Below, one piece after another: positions 1 to 9,659 of a DNA stretch of 64,000 nt. The stretch covers positions 1-64,000 of the forward strand of contig CAYXVZ010000015.1 in NCBI GenBank assembly GCA_964468345.1, read 5' to 3'. The notes beneath the pieces were generated by a model that made no database searches, was not told where the DNA came from, and worked only from the letters and a program-made list of their open reading frames with translations. Both the position numbers and the translations under genes were made by a program. Origin of the DNA: DALYLB01 sp964468345 (GTDB taxonomy: Bacteria > Acidobacteriota > Blastocatellia > RBC074). How positions within the stretch are numbered: position 1 is the first letter of the stretch; each line of letters opens with the position of its first letter.

Positions 1-55
1 CTTCTCAAGACTTCTCAAGACTTCTCAAGACTTCTCAAGACTTCTCAAGACTTCT
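1..55. repeat. 10-bp tandem array (CTTCTCAAGA x5) at window edge
   Basis: Five exact copies of a 10-bp word are followed by a degenerate sixth (CTTCTATTGC). The TAG stop of the neighbouring - strand gene lies inside the degenerate copy, so the array abuts or supplies the stop codon. The left side is cut by the window edge, so it may be one arm of a palindrome like those elsewhere in the window. Confidence 0.9.
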
Positions 56-770
56 ATTGCGCGGCGAGAGCTTGCTCGCATTTTTTCTTGTCGCCCTGTG
101 CGCCTTTGACGCAACCCGAGAGGTCCATCCAGGTGCAAAAGGTGATGGCCGCCTTCGCTGCCCAGCATTTCCGGAGCTTGAACACCACTGCCGAGGGAGC
201 GAAGGAAGCGGGAACCAGGACCGGGGAAGGGGAATTAACCATGGCCTTTTCCGTGATTTTGATCGTGATGCCGTCGATATTGGCTGCCAGCGCGTCACAC
301 TCGAGGAGAGCTTCATTCAGGATGGCGGTCGCGCCGCCGGCGGATTTAATTTCGGCCAGTGAGGAACTGTCATTTTTCAGTTTCTCTTCTGTGAATCGAT
401 CGAGCGGCGCGCCAAGATGATTGCCGGGTTTCAATTCATCCATGATTTTCTGAATCAGTCGCTTCATTTGGGGCGCGCGGCTTTTCAGGCTTTTGGCGGA
501 ATTTTGCATGGCTGCGATTTCGGCGGCCGTACGAGTCGATTTTGATTGCAGCGCGGTGACCTGCGCCAAAAAATCAGACAGGTCTTTGGAAAACTGGATC
601 AGCGCGGGACCTTCCTGCTTGGCCTTGGCCGTGAATTGCGCCACGGGAAAATCGGCGGCCGCGCTCACCGGCGTGACCGGCATTGAATGCAGAAAAAGGC
701 TGCCGACTGCGAGCGCTGCGATTGAGAGCGCCAAAAGGAAGGAACGTCGAAGCATGGTTTCTTTTTTCAT
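54..770 (-). CDS. Secreted hypothetical protein, Cys-rich C-terminus
   Basis: I do not recognise a family. The 238-residue product begins with MKKETMLRRSF, and a hydrophobic stretch gives a signal peptide probably cleaved near residue 37 (VSA-AAD). The start is chosen because GGAG lies about 10 bases upstream; the frame runs further but without a better ribosome site. The mature part is helical and rich in K, Q and A (residues 45-130). A C-terminal region of about 60 residues carries four cysteines (KCW, FCTW, GCV, KCE), suggesting disulfides in an exported protein. It is the last gene of a three-gene - strand run of small secreted proteins. The stop codon overlaps the 10-bp tandem array. Confidence 0.75.
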   Translation of the reverse strand: MKKETMLRRSFLLALSIAALAVGSLFLHSMPVTPVSAAADFPVAQFTAKAKQEGPALIQFSKDLSDFLAQVTALQSKSTRTAAEIAAMQNSAKSLKSRAPQMKRLIQKIMDELKPGNHLGAPLDRFTEEKLKNDSSSLAEIKSAGGATAILNEALLECDALAANIDGITIKITEKAMVNSPSPVLVPASFAPSAVVFKLRKCWAAKAAITFCTWMDLSGCVKGAQGDKKKCEQALAAQ

Positions 771-839
771 GTGAATGATCTCCAAAAAAGTAATGTACAG
801 ATTGGTGAGAGGCACTTGTATTCAATGCGATTTGCGTAG

Positions 840-1448
840 TTACCTGGCGATGACCCGTCCGCGGAGAACGGCAATGACCATAATCTTGTCCGCCGTTTTT
901 CCCGCGGGCGTTTCCGCCAGACTGATCTGTTTGAGCGGCGCTTCGCCGACCAGCGCCATTTCGCCGATGTTTCCATTGATTTGCGCGCGGCGGCCACTGA
1001 GGCTGCCGATCGCGGATCGGATCGATTCCGTGGTGAGCGGCATCTGAACAGTTTCTTTTTTGCCGTTCACCTCAATTTCAAGCGGCAGCCGTTCCTCGAT
1101 CAGGCCATTGGCCGGATTGAAGCTGGCCTGGCCTTGCCCGGCCAGGCGGGCGCGGAAGCCGGCTCCATTTGCCGTGCGGCCGCTCCAGACAAAATCGCTT
1201 TTGAGGACTTTTCCGCTGGCGAGATCCGTCACGTTAAAGCCGAATTTGAGATTGCTGCTGACGGTGTCCTTCACGGCCCAGCCGCCCTTTCCATCGGGCA
1301 TGCAGATGGAAAGTTTGATCTCGCCGTCAAAGTCCCGCTGTTTTGTCGCGGTGTCGGCGATGATCAGGCCGCTGCAGCCAATGACGAGCAGGCAAAAGGC
1401 GGCCACCAGACGTTTTGACAAAATGGGGATTCGAAATTGGTCGGGCAT
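840..1448 (-). CDS. Secreted hypothetical protein
   Basis: The 202-residue protein has an N-terminal hydrophobic segment (about residues 12-31, ending near a Cys: VIGCSGL), so it could be a lipoprotein or a cleaved secretory protein. The rest looks beta-rich (GEIKLSICMPDGKGGW, LPLEIEVNGKKE) with no recognised domain. An AGGAG site lies about 8 bases before the ATG. It starts 10 bases after the stop of the upstream gene (1459-1899), consistent with one operon. The three genes are all small, exported and unrecognised, so they may act together outside the cytoplasm, but nothing in the sequence gives a function. Confidence 0.75.
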   Translation of the reverse strand: MPDQFRIPILSKRLVAAFCLLVIGCSGLIIADTATKQRDFDGEIKLSICMPDGKGGWAVKDTVSSNLKFGFNVTDLASGKVLKSDFVWSGRTANGAGFRARLAGQGQASFNPANGLIEERLPLEIEVNGKKETVQMPLTTESIRSAIGSLSGRRAQINGNIGEMALVGEAPLKQISLAETPAGKTADKIMVIAVLRGRVIAR

Positions 1449-1458
1449 AGAGTTTCTC

Positions 1459-1899
1459 CTACAGGTTGATGCTGCCCGTGACGGCTCGGGGAGCGAGTTC
1501 GATCATTGGGGTGACCGTCGCGGTGACCAGATCGAATCCGAGCAGGCTCGCGAATTTACCGACGGCGCGGCGATCCGAAGCTTTCGCCGTGATTCGATCG
1601 GTGCCCAAAATCGTTCCGCCGATTTTGCGGCGCGCCTCGACGACGACCTTGAATTCCTTGGGTTGCAGGCAGGGATCGGGCGGCGCGTATTCCCAAGTCA
1701 CTTCAAAATCGCTTTTGCCGAGCGACTTGATCTGGATATTTTTAACGAAGGGCGTCTCGCAGAGTCCGAAGGCGGCGGCAGGCATCGCGGGAGCGGCCTT
1801 GGCCTCGGCGATCCGGGCTTCATTTTTCAAGGCACTCGTGAAGACGAGTCCCGCGACGAAAAGCATCGCGAACAGGCTGAAAATCGATTTACGTGTCAT
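1459..1899 (-). CDS. Small secreted protein, possible Ig/FnIII-like fold
   Basis: The product is 146 residues with a signal peptide (MTRKSIFSLFAMLFVAGLVF...). The mature part reads like a single beta-sandwich: IKSLGKSDFEVTWEYAPP resembles the B/C strands of fibronectin type III domains, followed by FKVVVEARRK. The fold is inferred from pattern only. A GAGG site precedes the ATG. It is the first gene of the - strand trio and is transcribed divergently from the 2092 gene; the region between them holds a 12-bp hairpin. Confidence 0.7.
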   Translation of the reverse strand: MTRKSIFSLFAMLFVAGLVFTSALKNEARIAEAKAAPAMPAAAFGLCETPFVKNIQIKSLGKSDFEVTWEYAPPDPCLQPKEFKVVVEARRKIGGTILGTDRITAKASDRRAVGKFASLLGFDLVTATVTPMIELAPRAVTGSINL

Positions 1900-2000
1900 T
1901 TCTCATTACCTCAGGTTTTTCGATAACGGTTTTGTCCGCTGCCTTGCAGCGAACTCAATGTCCGGCAACGAGCGCACTTTAGGGGATGGGGTTAACGGGA

Positions 2001-2036
2001 AGCGTGGCATTTCCTGAATTCCGAAAATGCCACGCT
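2001..2036. repeat. 12-bp perfect inverted repeat between divergent genes
   Basis: AGCGTGGCATTT (2001-2012) pairs perfectly with AAATGCCACGCT (2025-2036) around a 12-base loop containing GAATTC. It lies between two divergent genes, so it is not an obvious terminator for either; an operator or a small relative of the window's palindromes is possible. AGCGTGGCAT recurs inside the palindrome at 12685-12765. Confidence 0.75.
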
Positions 2037-2091
2037 GGATTGCGCGGCCATTGATATACTCGCGCTCCCACAAAGGATCTGCCGTGCTTGA

Positions 2092-4069
2092 GTGAGCTTA
2101 GAAGAGAGAGACGAAGAGGCTATGCAAGGGACGAATTCGCTGGATGATCTGATCAAACGGGCATACCGGCTGGCATTTTTTATTCATGGCGAGAAAGCGG
2201 TTGCGTTGCAGGTTGTTTCAGAGGCGCTTGCGAAACTCGAAACTGCCGCCGCGGCGCAGGATAAACGACTCTATTACATTCCGAAATCCGACCGTTCCCG
2301 CACAAAGACTTCCGCAAAAGAGCCTCACCTGCTGCAACGCCTGGTCTACGCCGAATCCGAACCCTATGAGCGCGAAGCCGAGAAGCGATTCCTCACTGAA
2401 GAACCCAACGAGGAAGAAATGATCATCCATTTCATCAAACATCTGGTGCGTATTACCCTCAAACGCAATTCGTTTTATGTCACGCTCGGATTGAGCCGCC
2501 TGCTGCATCATTATTCGACAGCGGAAACGATGGAGTTATACAACGTGCTCGTGCAGGATCCGGATCGCGGCCGAGACGATTACTATTACCGTTCGCGCAA
2601 AAAACAGTTGATGCAGGAACTGAAGGACCGCTTCGGGGAAATGCTGCGGATCTCGAAGGGCGCGCGCGGCGAGGAGCGATTTGTGGCGGACGAATGCGCG
2701 GACCAGCATGCCGAACTGGTCGCGGAATGCCTGCGGCAGTTTACGCCGTGGAATACGGGATGCGCGCTGCCGGAACGGATCGATCCGCGATCGGAAGAGA
2801 TCGAGGCCTTTGTCTTTTGCGGCGATGATCCCGATCAGGAGGCCGCGACCGAGATCAATCGTTTTCACGCCGTCTTGCATCCCGATTGTTATTCGCGCCT
2901 GTTGTCCTCGCTCGCCTTGCCGGCGCCCGCCGATCGCTTGTCCGTGCCGCATTTTTCCATGGCTTCACGGGAAGAAAATGACGATGCGCCGCGGCCGCCA
3001 AACTCCCGCCGGCCCGCGGATCTAGACTCGAAGGAACTGGAGGGCATCAAACAGCGTCTCGCCGCGGAATCGGCGCGGCGGAAGAAATTTTCCGTCGCTT
3101 CGCTGCGTGTCCTTGTCGATGGCGCGGAGCGCGCTCGCGTTGAACAGCAAGACGAAGCGCGATTGCGGTTCGAGGTCGATGAAACGGCGGAGGTCATCGA
3201 AGTTCGCTCGAACGACGGCGGCGAAGACCTGCTGCTCGCGACGCATCTATTGAGCTTCGATGAAAGCGGGGCTGCGAAAAACGCTTCGATCATCCTCGAA
3301 AACGGCCGGAAGATCTCCTTCCACATTGCCCCGCGTCTCGATGCCAACACCCTTTGGCAGCAGGCTTCGGTCGAGGTCGCGGTTTGCGAAACGCGTCCGC
3401 ATCGCATTTTCATGGCTTCTTTGCGGAGGCTCTTCGTTGCCCATCCCTTAGTGAGACCCGCCCTGGCCTTCGGATTGTTGGCTCTTGTGACGCTGGGAGT
3501 TTTCACTTTTATTCGAAACGGAAAATCGCCCGGTACTGAGGTCGTTATCACGCTGCCTTCGCCGACGCCCATTCAAGCATTGCCCTCGCCAACACCTGCG
3601 ACGGTTGAAAAGGAAATTGCCCCGGCGCCCGAGCCGAAAGCTCCCAAACGAGAATCCCTGCAGCCCCTCTTTTCAAGGCGGGAAGACGCGCCCGCGCATT
3701 CTGATGATCCGATCCCGCCCGTGCAGGAGCCGGATTCCACGGAAGGATTGCGCGGTGTTGGAAAGCAGAAGACGAAGGCAACTCTGGCGCAGGTGCGGAC
3801 TTTATATCTCGATCCGATCGGTGTCGACGAAGCAGGCCGCATCATTCGCAATGCATTGCAGACCCACTTGAAATCCAGTTCTCGCCTGCGGCTGACCGAT
3901 AACCGCGATGATGCCGATGCCGTTCTCAAAGCGACGCTCAATGGAACGACGCTTCGCGTCCGCATCGTTCACGCCCAGGGCGATGTCGTCTGGCCGTTAA
4001 CCGGATCGTGGAAAGAATATAAAGGCGATGCCGAGACAGTTGCGAAAAGGCTGGTGAAGGATTTGGAAA

Positions 4070-4080
<11 letters not shown>
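2092..4080 (+). CDS. Membrane-anchored protein of unknown function with soluble N-terminal region
   Basis: The protein has 662 residues from the GTG at 2092; an ATG at 2122 is an equally plausible start, and neither has an ideal ribosome site. Residues 15-300 are helical and charged. The segment LDDLIKRAYRLAFFIHG loosely recalls the beginning of sigma-70-like proteins, but I cannot identify the later sigma regions. One clear transmembrane helix lies at about 456-476 (LAFGLLALVTLGVFTF), then a Pro-rich linker (about 485-560), then a C-terminal domain of about 90 residues (TLYLDPIGVDEAGRIIR...) that would sit outside the membrane. It resembles a cytoplasmic sensor/periplasmic effector arrangement; function unknown. 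The TAG stop lies inside the GTAGGCA array. Confidence 0.7.
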
Positions 4081-4337
<257 letters not shown>

Positions 4338-4341
4338 TTTA

Positions 4342-5022
4342 TCAGGCCGCTTTGAGCGAACCCGTCGTGGTCCTGGGTTTCGTTGGGACGGCAGCCTTCA
4401 CGGGCGCGAACACTGCATTGCGGATTTCCGTCCAATGAATCGCGATATCGCCGAGTAAAACCGACAACGCCAGGCACGTCCAGATCACCGCCTGAATCAT
4501 TTCAACGCCCATGGTTTCCGCTCCGGTCAGCCCCAATGCGACCCGGGCCATAATGAACACGAGGGCGACGGCATAGCTCCGAGTCATCCATTGACGGTGT
4601 TGGGTGATCCGGCGGCGAATCGCAAACAGCAGTCCCAGGAGCGTCGTGCCCATTAGCATTGCCGCATCGACAATTCCCAGGATGGTAAAAGAGCGGGGCG
4701 CGCCAAACCGCTCTTCGACGTACTGAATATAGGCGCCGAGCGGCGCAAGGACCAGGGCGCCTATCACATAGAGTCGGCCCGCAACCCGATGAAATCCCGG
4801 AAAGCGCTGGCGCATCCGATCTGAAAATTGAAAGGGCGCGAGAAAGAGTACGAATGATCCGGCAATCCCGTGCACCAGCATCACCCATTTGAAAGGCTCG
4901 AAGCGTTTCCAGACGGGGCTGGAGGAATCCAAAAGAAATCTTTCGTTATGAAACAGAACATACGCTGTCATTATTCCGATCAGCGCAAAGACGACATACT
5001 TGGGGTTCCAAATTTTTTTCAT
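4342..5022 (-). CDS. DUF2306-family membrane protein
   Basis: The product has 226 residues with about six hydrophobic helices. The pattern HGIAGSFVLFLAPFQF, GFHRVAGRLYVIGALVLAPLGAY and HRQWMTRSYAVALVFI matches the DUF2306 integral membrane family, including conserved His-rich turns (FHR, QHRQW). The function of this family is not established; the His residues could bind heme or metal, which is speculation. AAGGAG lies 7 bases upstream of the ATG. It lies 21 bases downstream of the CHAT gene stop on the same strand, so co-transcription is possible. Its 3' end faces the GTAGGCA palindrome. Confidence 0.85.
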   Translation of the reverse strand: MKKIWNPKYVVFALIGIMTAYVLFHNERFLLDSSSPVWKRFEPFKWVMLVHGIAGSFVLFLAPFQFSDRMRQRFPGFHRVAGRLYVIGALVLAPLGAYIQYVEERFGAPRSFTILGIVDAAMLMGTTLLGLLFAIRRRITQHRQWMTRSYAVALVFIMARVALGLTGAETMGVEMIQAVIWTCLALSVLLGDIAIHWTEIRNAVFAPVKAAVPTKPRTTTGSLKAA

Positions 5023-5043
5023 GTAATGCTCCTTGACAGCAAA

Positions 5044-8000
5044 TCAAATGTTTCCCAGTAACACAAAGCCGGCCCAGTAATATGGGGCCTGCCAGCCCTT
5101 CTCTTTCCAAAGCGCAGTCTGCGCGCTGCGGAGGGCCGTAGCGGGAGATACGTTATCGCCACGAAGAAGTTCTTTATAAAATCGGGTCATTAACTCCGAT
5201 GTAGCCTGATCGTTCACGTCCCACAGGCTGACCATCACGCGCGCAGCGCCGGCATAAAAGAAACTGTGAGTTAGTCCGACCAGGCCCTCGCCGCGAATTT
5301 CCTTGCCGAGGCCTGTACGACATGCACTCAGGACCACCAGCTCTACTGGAATTTTCAGATTGTAGATATCGTGCGTTTGCAGAAAACCATTTTGGGAGTT
5401 GCCCTGTTCATCGAACAGCGAAAACACCAGGCCGGATAACTCCGGGCGACGGCTGTTAATCAATCCATGCGTGGCGATGTGCAGATACTTGTACTCCTTG
5501 AGCTGCTGACTGGTCATTTCAGAGTAACTGGCATGGAAATCGAGCGCGGCTTTGCGTTCCGCGGGCGGCGCAAAGCCCAAAATGGCTTCTGCTTCGCGGC
5601 GGGTGAAGGGAAGGCGCGGCAGGTGCAGGCCTCCTGTTGCCAGATCGAAATCGGAAGCCGCGCGCAGCAACTCCGCATTCTCCGCCACATTTTGTTGTGC
5701 CCTGGGCGTGTTCGCCACGCCCGGTGCGAGACGCGTGTCCGACGGATCGAAAACCGGATCCGCAAAAACGGCGATCGTTTTCGTCGCCGGAGTCCGCCCG
5801 GCGGTGTTTTGGCGCAACAGCGCCAATGTTGCCGCTGAGGGAAGGCTGATAATTTCGTGGCCGGCGATCAGCGGAGCCTGCGCCGTTGCGTTCTCTCCTT
5901 GTGGTTCAGGCAGCGCGGAGAAGGGCAAATAATGAAGCGCGCCGTCAGGAACGATCATCAGGCGTTTTTCTTTCCACCGATCCGCGAGGGCTCCAAAGAG
6001 CATTCGGCTCAGCCTGGCCGCGGCCACCGGATAGTGGCGATCGCTTTGTTGAATGCGTGCGCGGCGTTCATCGGCGGCTTCGAACTTCACGCGACGGTTT
6101 CGGGCCGTGAGAAGTTCATAGACCTCGCGTGTGAGGCGTTCGATTTCAGCGCGGGCGGGCAACACGTGTGCAGTGATCGAATCGGAGGTTACCTCCCATA
6201 AATAGCTTCGTTCGCGCCCCAGGGAAAATTCCAACAGGATGGTTTTCTGATCGGGAAGACTCAATTGAATCTCTCGTGCCGTCGGCGTGCGCGGGTCGCT
6301 CAGTTCCGCGTAGCGCGGATATTGCTGGCGGATATTCGCGCGCGTTTGTCGAAGCTGCTCTCCCAGCTCATCGAGGTCGGCGCGGATGGCGGCGATCTCA
6401 TTTTCATTCGGTTTTCCCTGCAAGCTGCGAAGCAGTCGATTCGATCGCTCGTTCAATTGCTGTTGCAGGTTGCGCTCGCGCTCCAACAGGGCAGGCGCCA
6501 CGCCCTCGCGAATATTTCTGCTGGATTCCCGCAGCATTTCCGCCAGCAGGCGAGCGCGGGCGCGCTCGGCTGTTTGCAGGGCTTCCAGGGCATAGGTTTC
6601 TCCCGGAGTCCGCTGCTGCATCTGCATCAGCAAGTCGATCTGGAATTCATATTTTTCCTGCGACTGCGCGATATAAGTTGCGCGCCATTCTTCCACGCCG
6701 ATCCGCGCCCGAACCGATTCGACAATTTTCAATGACTCCGCGATGAGAGAGCGTGCCGCCTCCAGCCGTCCCAATTGCCGTTCGACGCGCGCAAGCTGAA
6801 ACAGGAGCTGCGACTCAAGCGCTTTTTCGCCTGTCGAACGGCGGTATGCGAGCGCCTGCTCGAACGCGCATCTCGCCTGATCGAACTGTCCGCGGTCGAG
6901 CGCCAATTGGCCGAGTGCTTGCGTGACGTGGCTTTCATTACTGCGAAATCTCACTTTGCGAGACAACAGCAGGGAGTCCTGCCAGAACTGCTCCGCCTTC
7001 GCGGTTTCGCCGCGCGAGTAATGCAGCGAACCGATCTGCCGCAACACGCCCGCTTCGCTCCAGGTATTTTTCATCCTGCGAGAGATTGCCAGCGCCTTTT
7101 CAAAATACTCAAGTGCATTGGTTGCCTTGCCCTGCCATTCGTGAATCGCGGCGAGATGGCATAAAACGGCGCTTTCGTCATTGAGCGCGCCGAGCGTCCG
7201 GAACAGGCGAAGAGCTTCTTCGAAATAGGGAACTGCACGATCGATCTCGTCCACCTGAAGATAGATTCGCCCCATATTTCTCAGGATCCCGGCCTCTGTC
7301 ATCTGATCGCCCTTTTCCCGCACCAACTCAAGCGCCTGCTGGCAAATGCCGATCGCTTCCTGGCGTTCTTCAATCGAATTCTGAAAAAAGCACAGCCGCG
7401 ACAATACCTGTGCTTCGCCCAGGCGGTCTTTCATCGCGCGCCGCAGTTCGAGCGCCTGCCGATAATAATTTTTTGCCTGCGAGGCATTATTCAGTTGAAA
7501 GTGAAGTCCTCCGAGGGTGGTCGTCACGATCGCCTGGCCCAGCCGGTTATCAGCTTTGCGATAGAGTTCCAGCGATTGCAGGATATGATCGAGGGCTTTT
7601 TGCTTGTCCCCAAATCCGCTTTGCAGCAGGCCGAGGTCGTAATGAATTTTTGCGAGGCCGAGGGGGTCTCCCGCCGCCTCGCGAAGCTTGAGCGCCTCCT
7701 CGTAATACTGAGTCGCCCGCACGGGGGCCGATGCCGATAAAATCGAACCGATTCGTTCAAGTGTGTCCATTCGTCGAACCGGCTCGTTCAGCGATTCCCA
7801 GATACGCAATTCCTGACGAAGGGTATTGATGCAGGTTTCCCTCTGTCCCAGGGTGGCTTCGATCATTGCCCGGCGCCGGAGTTCGAGCCCGGTTTCCTGT
7901 TCGTTTCCCGCCGACAGCGCGGCATCGACTCGTTTGGCGCAGATCTCTAAAACGCGATTCACCGCGTCGATCGAGCCGCGAAAACAGATTCCGCCGCCCT

Positions 8001-8493
8001 GGTAAAAGGCGGCTTCGGTTGCCGTCCGTTTTTCATCAGTTTCGGCCGCCGGCCGCAGTTCCTCCAGGAGGATCGAATAAGATCCTCTGACGCTTCGACT
8101 CGCGGGCTTGATTTCCAAGGCGTACGCTCCTGTCTCTGAGCTGACCGCCGAAACAGCCTCCGGTCCATAAGAGCCGAATGGGAGGCTGCTCTCGGTTATT
8201 CGCCGGCCTCCGGGCGAAAGAAGCCGCGCCTGCACATCCGCGCCTTCCTGCTCGACCACGACCCGCACATACTGGCGTTCGTTGAGCAACAGCGAAAAAA
8301 CATGCGTCTGGTCTCCCCCGATCTGTCGCTGCAATCGCCGCCCTTTCTGCAGGCAGGGCGAGAGCTCGCCGCACGGCGATTGCCCCAAGGAAGTGCCTGC
8401 CGCGAGGGTTAAAAAGAGAAGTATGTGAGAAGCGATGAGGTTCCAATTTGGGACCAGTTCATTTCTGAGAGACAGTCTGCTTCCGCGCTGCAT
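5044..8493 (-). CDS. Secreted TPR-CHAT domain protein
   Basis: The 1149-residue protein has a signal-like segment at about 20-38, a beta-rich region to about 150, many tetratricopeptide repeats (about 190-640, e.g. AKIHYDLGLLQ, GILRNMGRIYLQVDEIDRA), a helical coiled region (about 660-760) and a C-terminal CHAT domain. The CHAT caspase-like dyad is intact: His1009 in HIATHG and Cys1058 in LSACRTGLG, followed by the conserved SLWDVND and YYWAGFVLLG. CHAT domains are caspase/separase-fold peptidases; TPRs usually bind the activating partner. A signal sequence on a CHAT protein is common in Acidobacteriota and Cyanobacteria, and the target is unknown. AAAGGAA precedes the ATG. A motif about 100 bases upstream is shared with the next gene. 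Confidence 0.9.
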   Translation of the reverse strand: MQRGSRLSLRNELVPNWNLIASHILLFLTLAAGTSLGQSPCGELSPCLQKGRRLQRQIGGDQTHVFSLLLNERQYVRVVVEQEGADVQARLLSPGGRRITESSLPFGSYGPEAVSAVSSETGAYALEIKPASRSVRGSYSILLEELRPAAETDEKRTATEAAFYQGGGICFRGSIDAVNRVLEICAKRVDAALSAGNEQETGLELRRRAMIEATLGQRETCINTLRQELRIWESLNEPVRRMDTLERIGSILSASAPVRATQYYEEALKLREAAGDPLGLAKIHYDLGLLQSGFGDKQKALDHILQSLELYRKADNRLGQAIVTTTLGGLHFQLNNASQAKNYYRQALELRRAMKDRLGEAQVLSRLCFFQNSIEERQEAIGICQQALELVREKGDQMTEAGILRNMGRIYLQVDEIDRAVPYFEEALRLFRTLGALNDESAVLCHLAAIHEWQGKATNALEYFEKALAISRRMKNTWSEAGVLRQIGSLHYSRGETAKAEQFWQDSLLLSRKVRFRSNESHVTQALGQLALDRGQFDQARCAFEQALAYRRSTGEKALESQLLFQLARVERQLGRLEAARSLIAESLKIVESVRARIGVEEWRATYIAQSQEKYEFQIDLLMQMQQRTPGETYALEALQTAERARARLLAEMLRESSRNIREGVAPALLERERNLQQQLNERSNRLLRSLQGKPNENEIAAIRADLDELGEQLRQTRANIRQQYPRYAELSDPRTPTAREIQLSLPDQKTILLEFSLGRERSYLWEVTSDSITAHVLPARAEIERLTREVYELLTARNRRVKFEAADERRARIQQSDRHYPVAAARLSRMLFGALADRWKEKRLMIVPDGALHYLPFSALPEPQGENATAQAPLIAGHEIISLPSAATLALLRQNTAGRTPATKTIAVFADPVFDPSDTRLAPGVANTPRAQQNVAENAELLRAASDFDLATGGLHLPRLPFTRREAEAILGFAPPAERKAALDFHASYSEMTSQQLKEYKYLHIATHGLINSRRPELSGLVFSLFDEQGNSQNGFLQTHDIYNLKIPVELVVLSACRTGLGKEIRGEGLVGLTHSFFYAGAARVMVSLWDVNDQATSELMTRFYKELLRGDNVSPATALRSAQTALWKEKGWQAPYYWAGFVLLGNI

Positions 8494-8572
8494 GACTCGT
8501 TTCCTTTCATTCTGTTCCGTACACTGATTCCATTCCCAACTGCAGTTGGAAACATAGAAAAAAGCCCGGTAG

Positions 8573-8601
8573 AGGTCTTAAAGGTGTTTTGAAATTTTTA
8601 T
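8573..8601 (-). promoter_or_regulatory. Bipartite upstream motif, copy 1 (CHAT gene)
   Basis: On the - strand it reads ATAAAAATTTCA, 8 bases, TTAAGACCT, then a CCGGG shortly after. The same two blocks with the same 8-base spacing occur at 9585-9613 upstream of the next - strand gene. Fixed spacing suggests a promoter (perhaps of an ECF sigma factor) or a dimeric operator. It lies about 80-110 bases before the CHAT start codon. Confidence 0.55.
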
Positions 8602-8740
8602 AAAAAGCAGGATGAGTTCTGGCTTGAAGAGGGGAATCCAGCTGTTTTCTCATTAAAAACATGGTCCCGGGCCTCGCGTCGGCGATCGGTAAATGGTTCT
8701 CGGCGTGGCGAGGGATCGCGGAATACTTTGCAGACTGCAA

Positions 8741-8789
8741 GAAAAAAGGGAGCGGAACGACGCGGCTTGCGCCGTGTGGTTCCTCTCCC
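8741..8789 (-). terminator. Intrinsic terminator of the 8841-9449 gene
   Basis: An imperfect 19-bp stem (8748-8766 with 8771-8789, four mismatches) closes a TTGC loop. On the - strand it is followed by CCCTTTTTTCTTGC, a typical U-tract. It lies about 50 bases past the stop codon. Confidence 0.7.
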
Positions 8790-8840
8790 AGACTGTACCG
8801 TGGCGGAGGCTACGGTAGTTTTGAATTCAGCGAATCTGAT

Positions 8841-9449
8841 TTATCGCGCCAGGCGGCCATTCGGCAGCGGGAAGACGCCGCTTTTGATTTTTTCACTTGA
8901 GATGACCCGATTGGCGCCGTTCACATTCGCGCCGCATTTCGATTTGATGCGCAGAACGAATTCTTTCGCAAACACGCCTTCCGGCATCGGCAGCATCAGC
9001 GTCTCGTTGGTGTCGGTCAGGCCGAGCATTTTGGTAACCGTGGTATTTGAATTGTCGGTATTACTGGTTTTCAAAACCGCTTCCAATTCCATCAGCTTCG
9101 CCCCGGGCGAAAGCTTGTTTTTCCAAGAGATCATCACTGGAACCAGCCGGCCTTCGCCTTTCGGATTGGGCTTGGCATCAGCGTCTTTTTTGATCACATT
9201 CAAGATCGTGACATCGACGCCGAGATTCAAATTGCCATTGTCATTATTATTTCCGCCATGATTCTGATGGCCGCCGCCCATCATCCCGCCGTGCCCCTGG
9301 TCCTTCTGGCCTTTTTTCATTTGATCGTTGTTGGCATGCGTCGGGCCGCCGTCGGGGCGGATGCTTTTCTGCGCATAAACCGGCATCATCAATGCAGCTA
9401 TCGCCAGAAATAAAAATGCGATTCGTTGAAGGGTAATCGGATGTTTCAT
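8841..9449 (-). CDS. Secreted hypothetical protein with His/Gly-rich segment
   Basis: The product has 202 residues. The start at MKHPITLQR is chosen because AGGAG lies about 9 bases upstream. A signal peptide (residues 1-26, ending VYAQ-KS) is followed by a low-complexity His/Gly/Asn segment (GHGGMMGGGHQNHGG and following, about residues 45-70) that could bind metal. A beta-rich domain of about 125 residues follows (VDVTILNVIKKDADAKP...), ending ...PLPNGRLAR. No family recognised. It shares the bipartite upstream motif with the CHAT gene, so the two may belong to one regulon. An intrinsic terminator follows. Confidence 0.7.
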   Translation of the reverse strand: MKHPITLQRIAFLFLAIAALMMPVYAQKSIRPDGGPTHANNDQMKKGQKDQGHGGMMGGGHQNHGGNNNDNGNLNLGVDVTILNVIKKDADAKPNPKGEGRLVPVMISWKNKLSPGAKLMELEAVLKTSNTDNSNTTVTKMLGLTDTNETLMLPMPEGVFAKEFVLRIKSKCGANVNGANRVISSEKIKSGVFPLPNGRLAR

Positions 9450-9584
9450 TGTGTGTCGTTCTCCTCTATTCATATTGTTCACCAGTGTGGAATTCATCTC
9501 CTCACTTCCATTCGAGAGCCTCGATCAACCGCGCTGCGCTCCCTAGCTCGAGTACGGGAGTGATCGTATCCACATCCCGGGCCT

Positions 9585-9613
9585 AGGTCTTAAGGAGCGA
9601 TTGAAATTTTTAT
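9585..9613 (-). promoter_or_regulatory. Bipartite upstream motif, copy 2
   Basis: On the - strand it reads ATAAAAATTTCA, 8 bases, TTAAGACCT, identical in both blocks and in spacing to the copy at 8573-8601. It lies about 135-165 bases before the start of the His/Gly-rich secreted protein gene. Confidence 0.55.
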
Positions 9614-9659
9614 GAATCGAATTTCAAGAATGATGAAAAGACGTGCGGACGAAAGCCGT

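Larger units (their letters stand above)
8494..8840. other. Intergenic region between CHAT gene and 8841 gene
   Basis: No gene seen. It holds the bipartite motif at 8573-8601 (probable upstream region of the CHAT gene) and the terminator hairpin of the 8841-9449 gene at 8748-8789. A further small hairpin (TACCGT 8796-8801 with ACGGTA 8812-8817) lies closer to that gene's stop. Confidence 0.7.
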
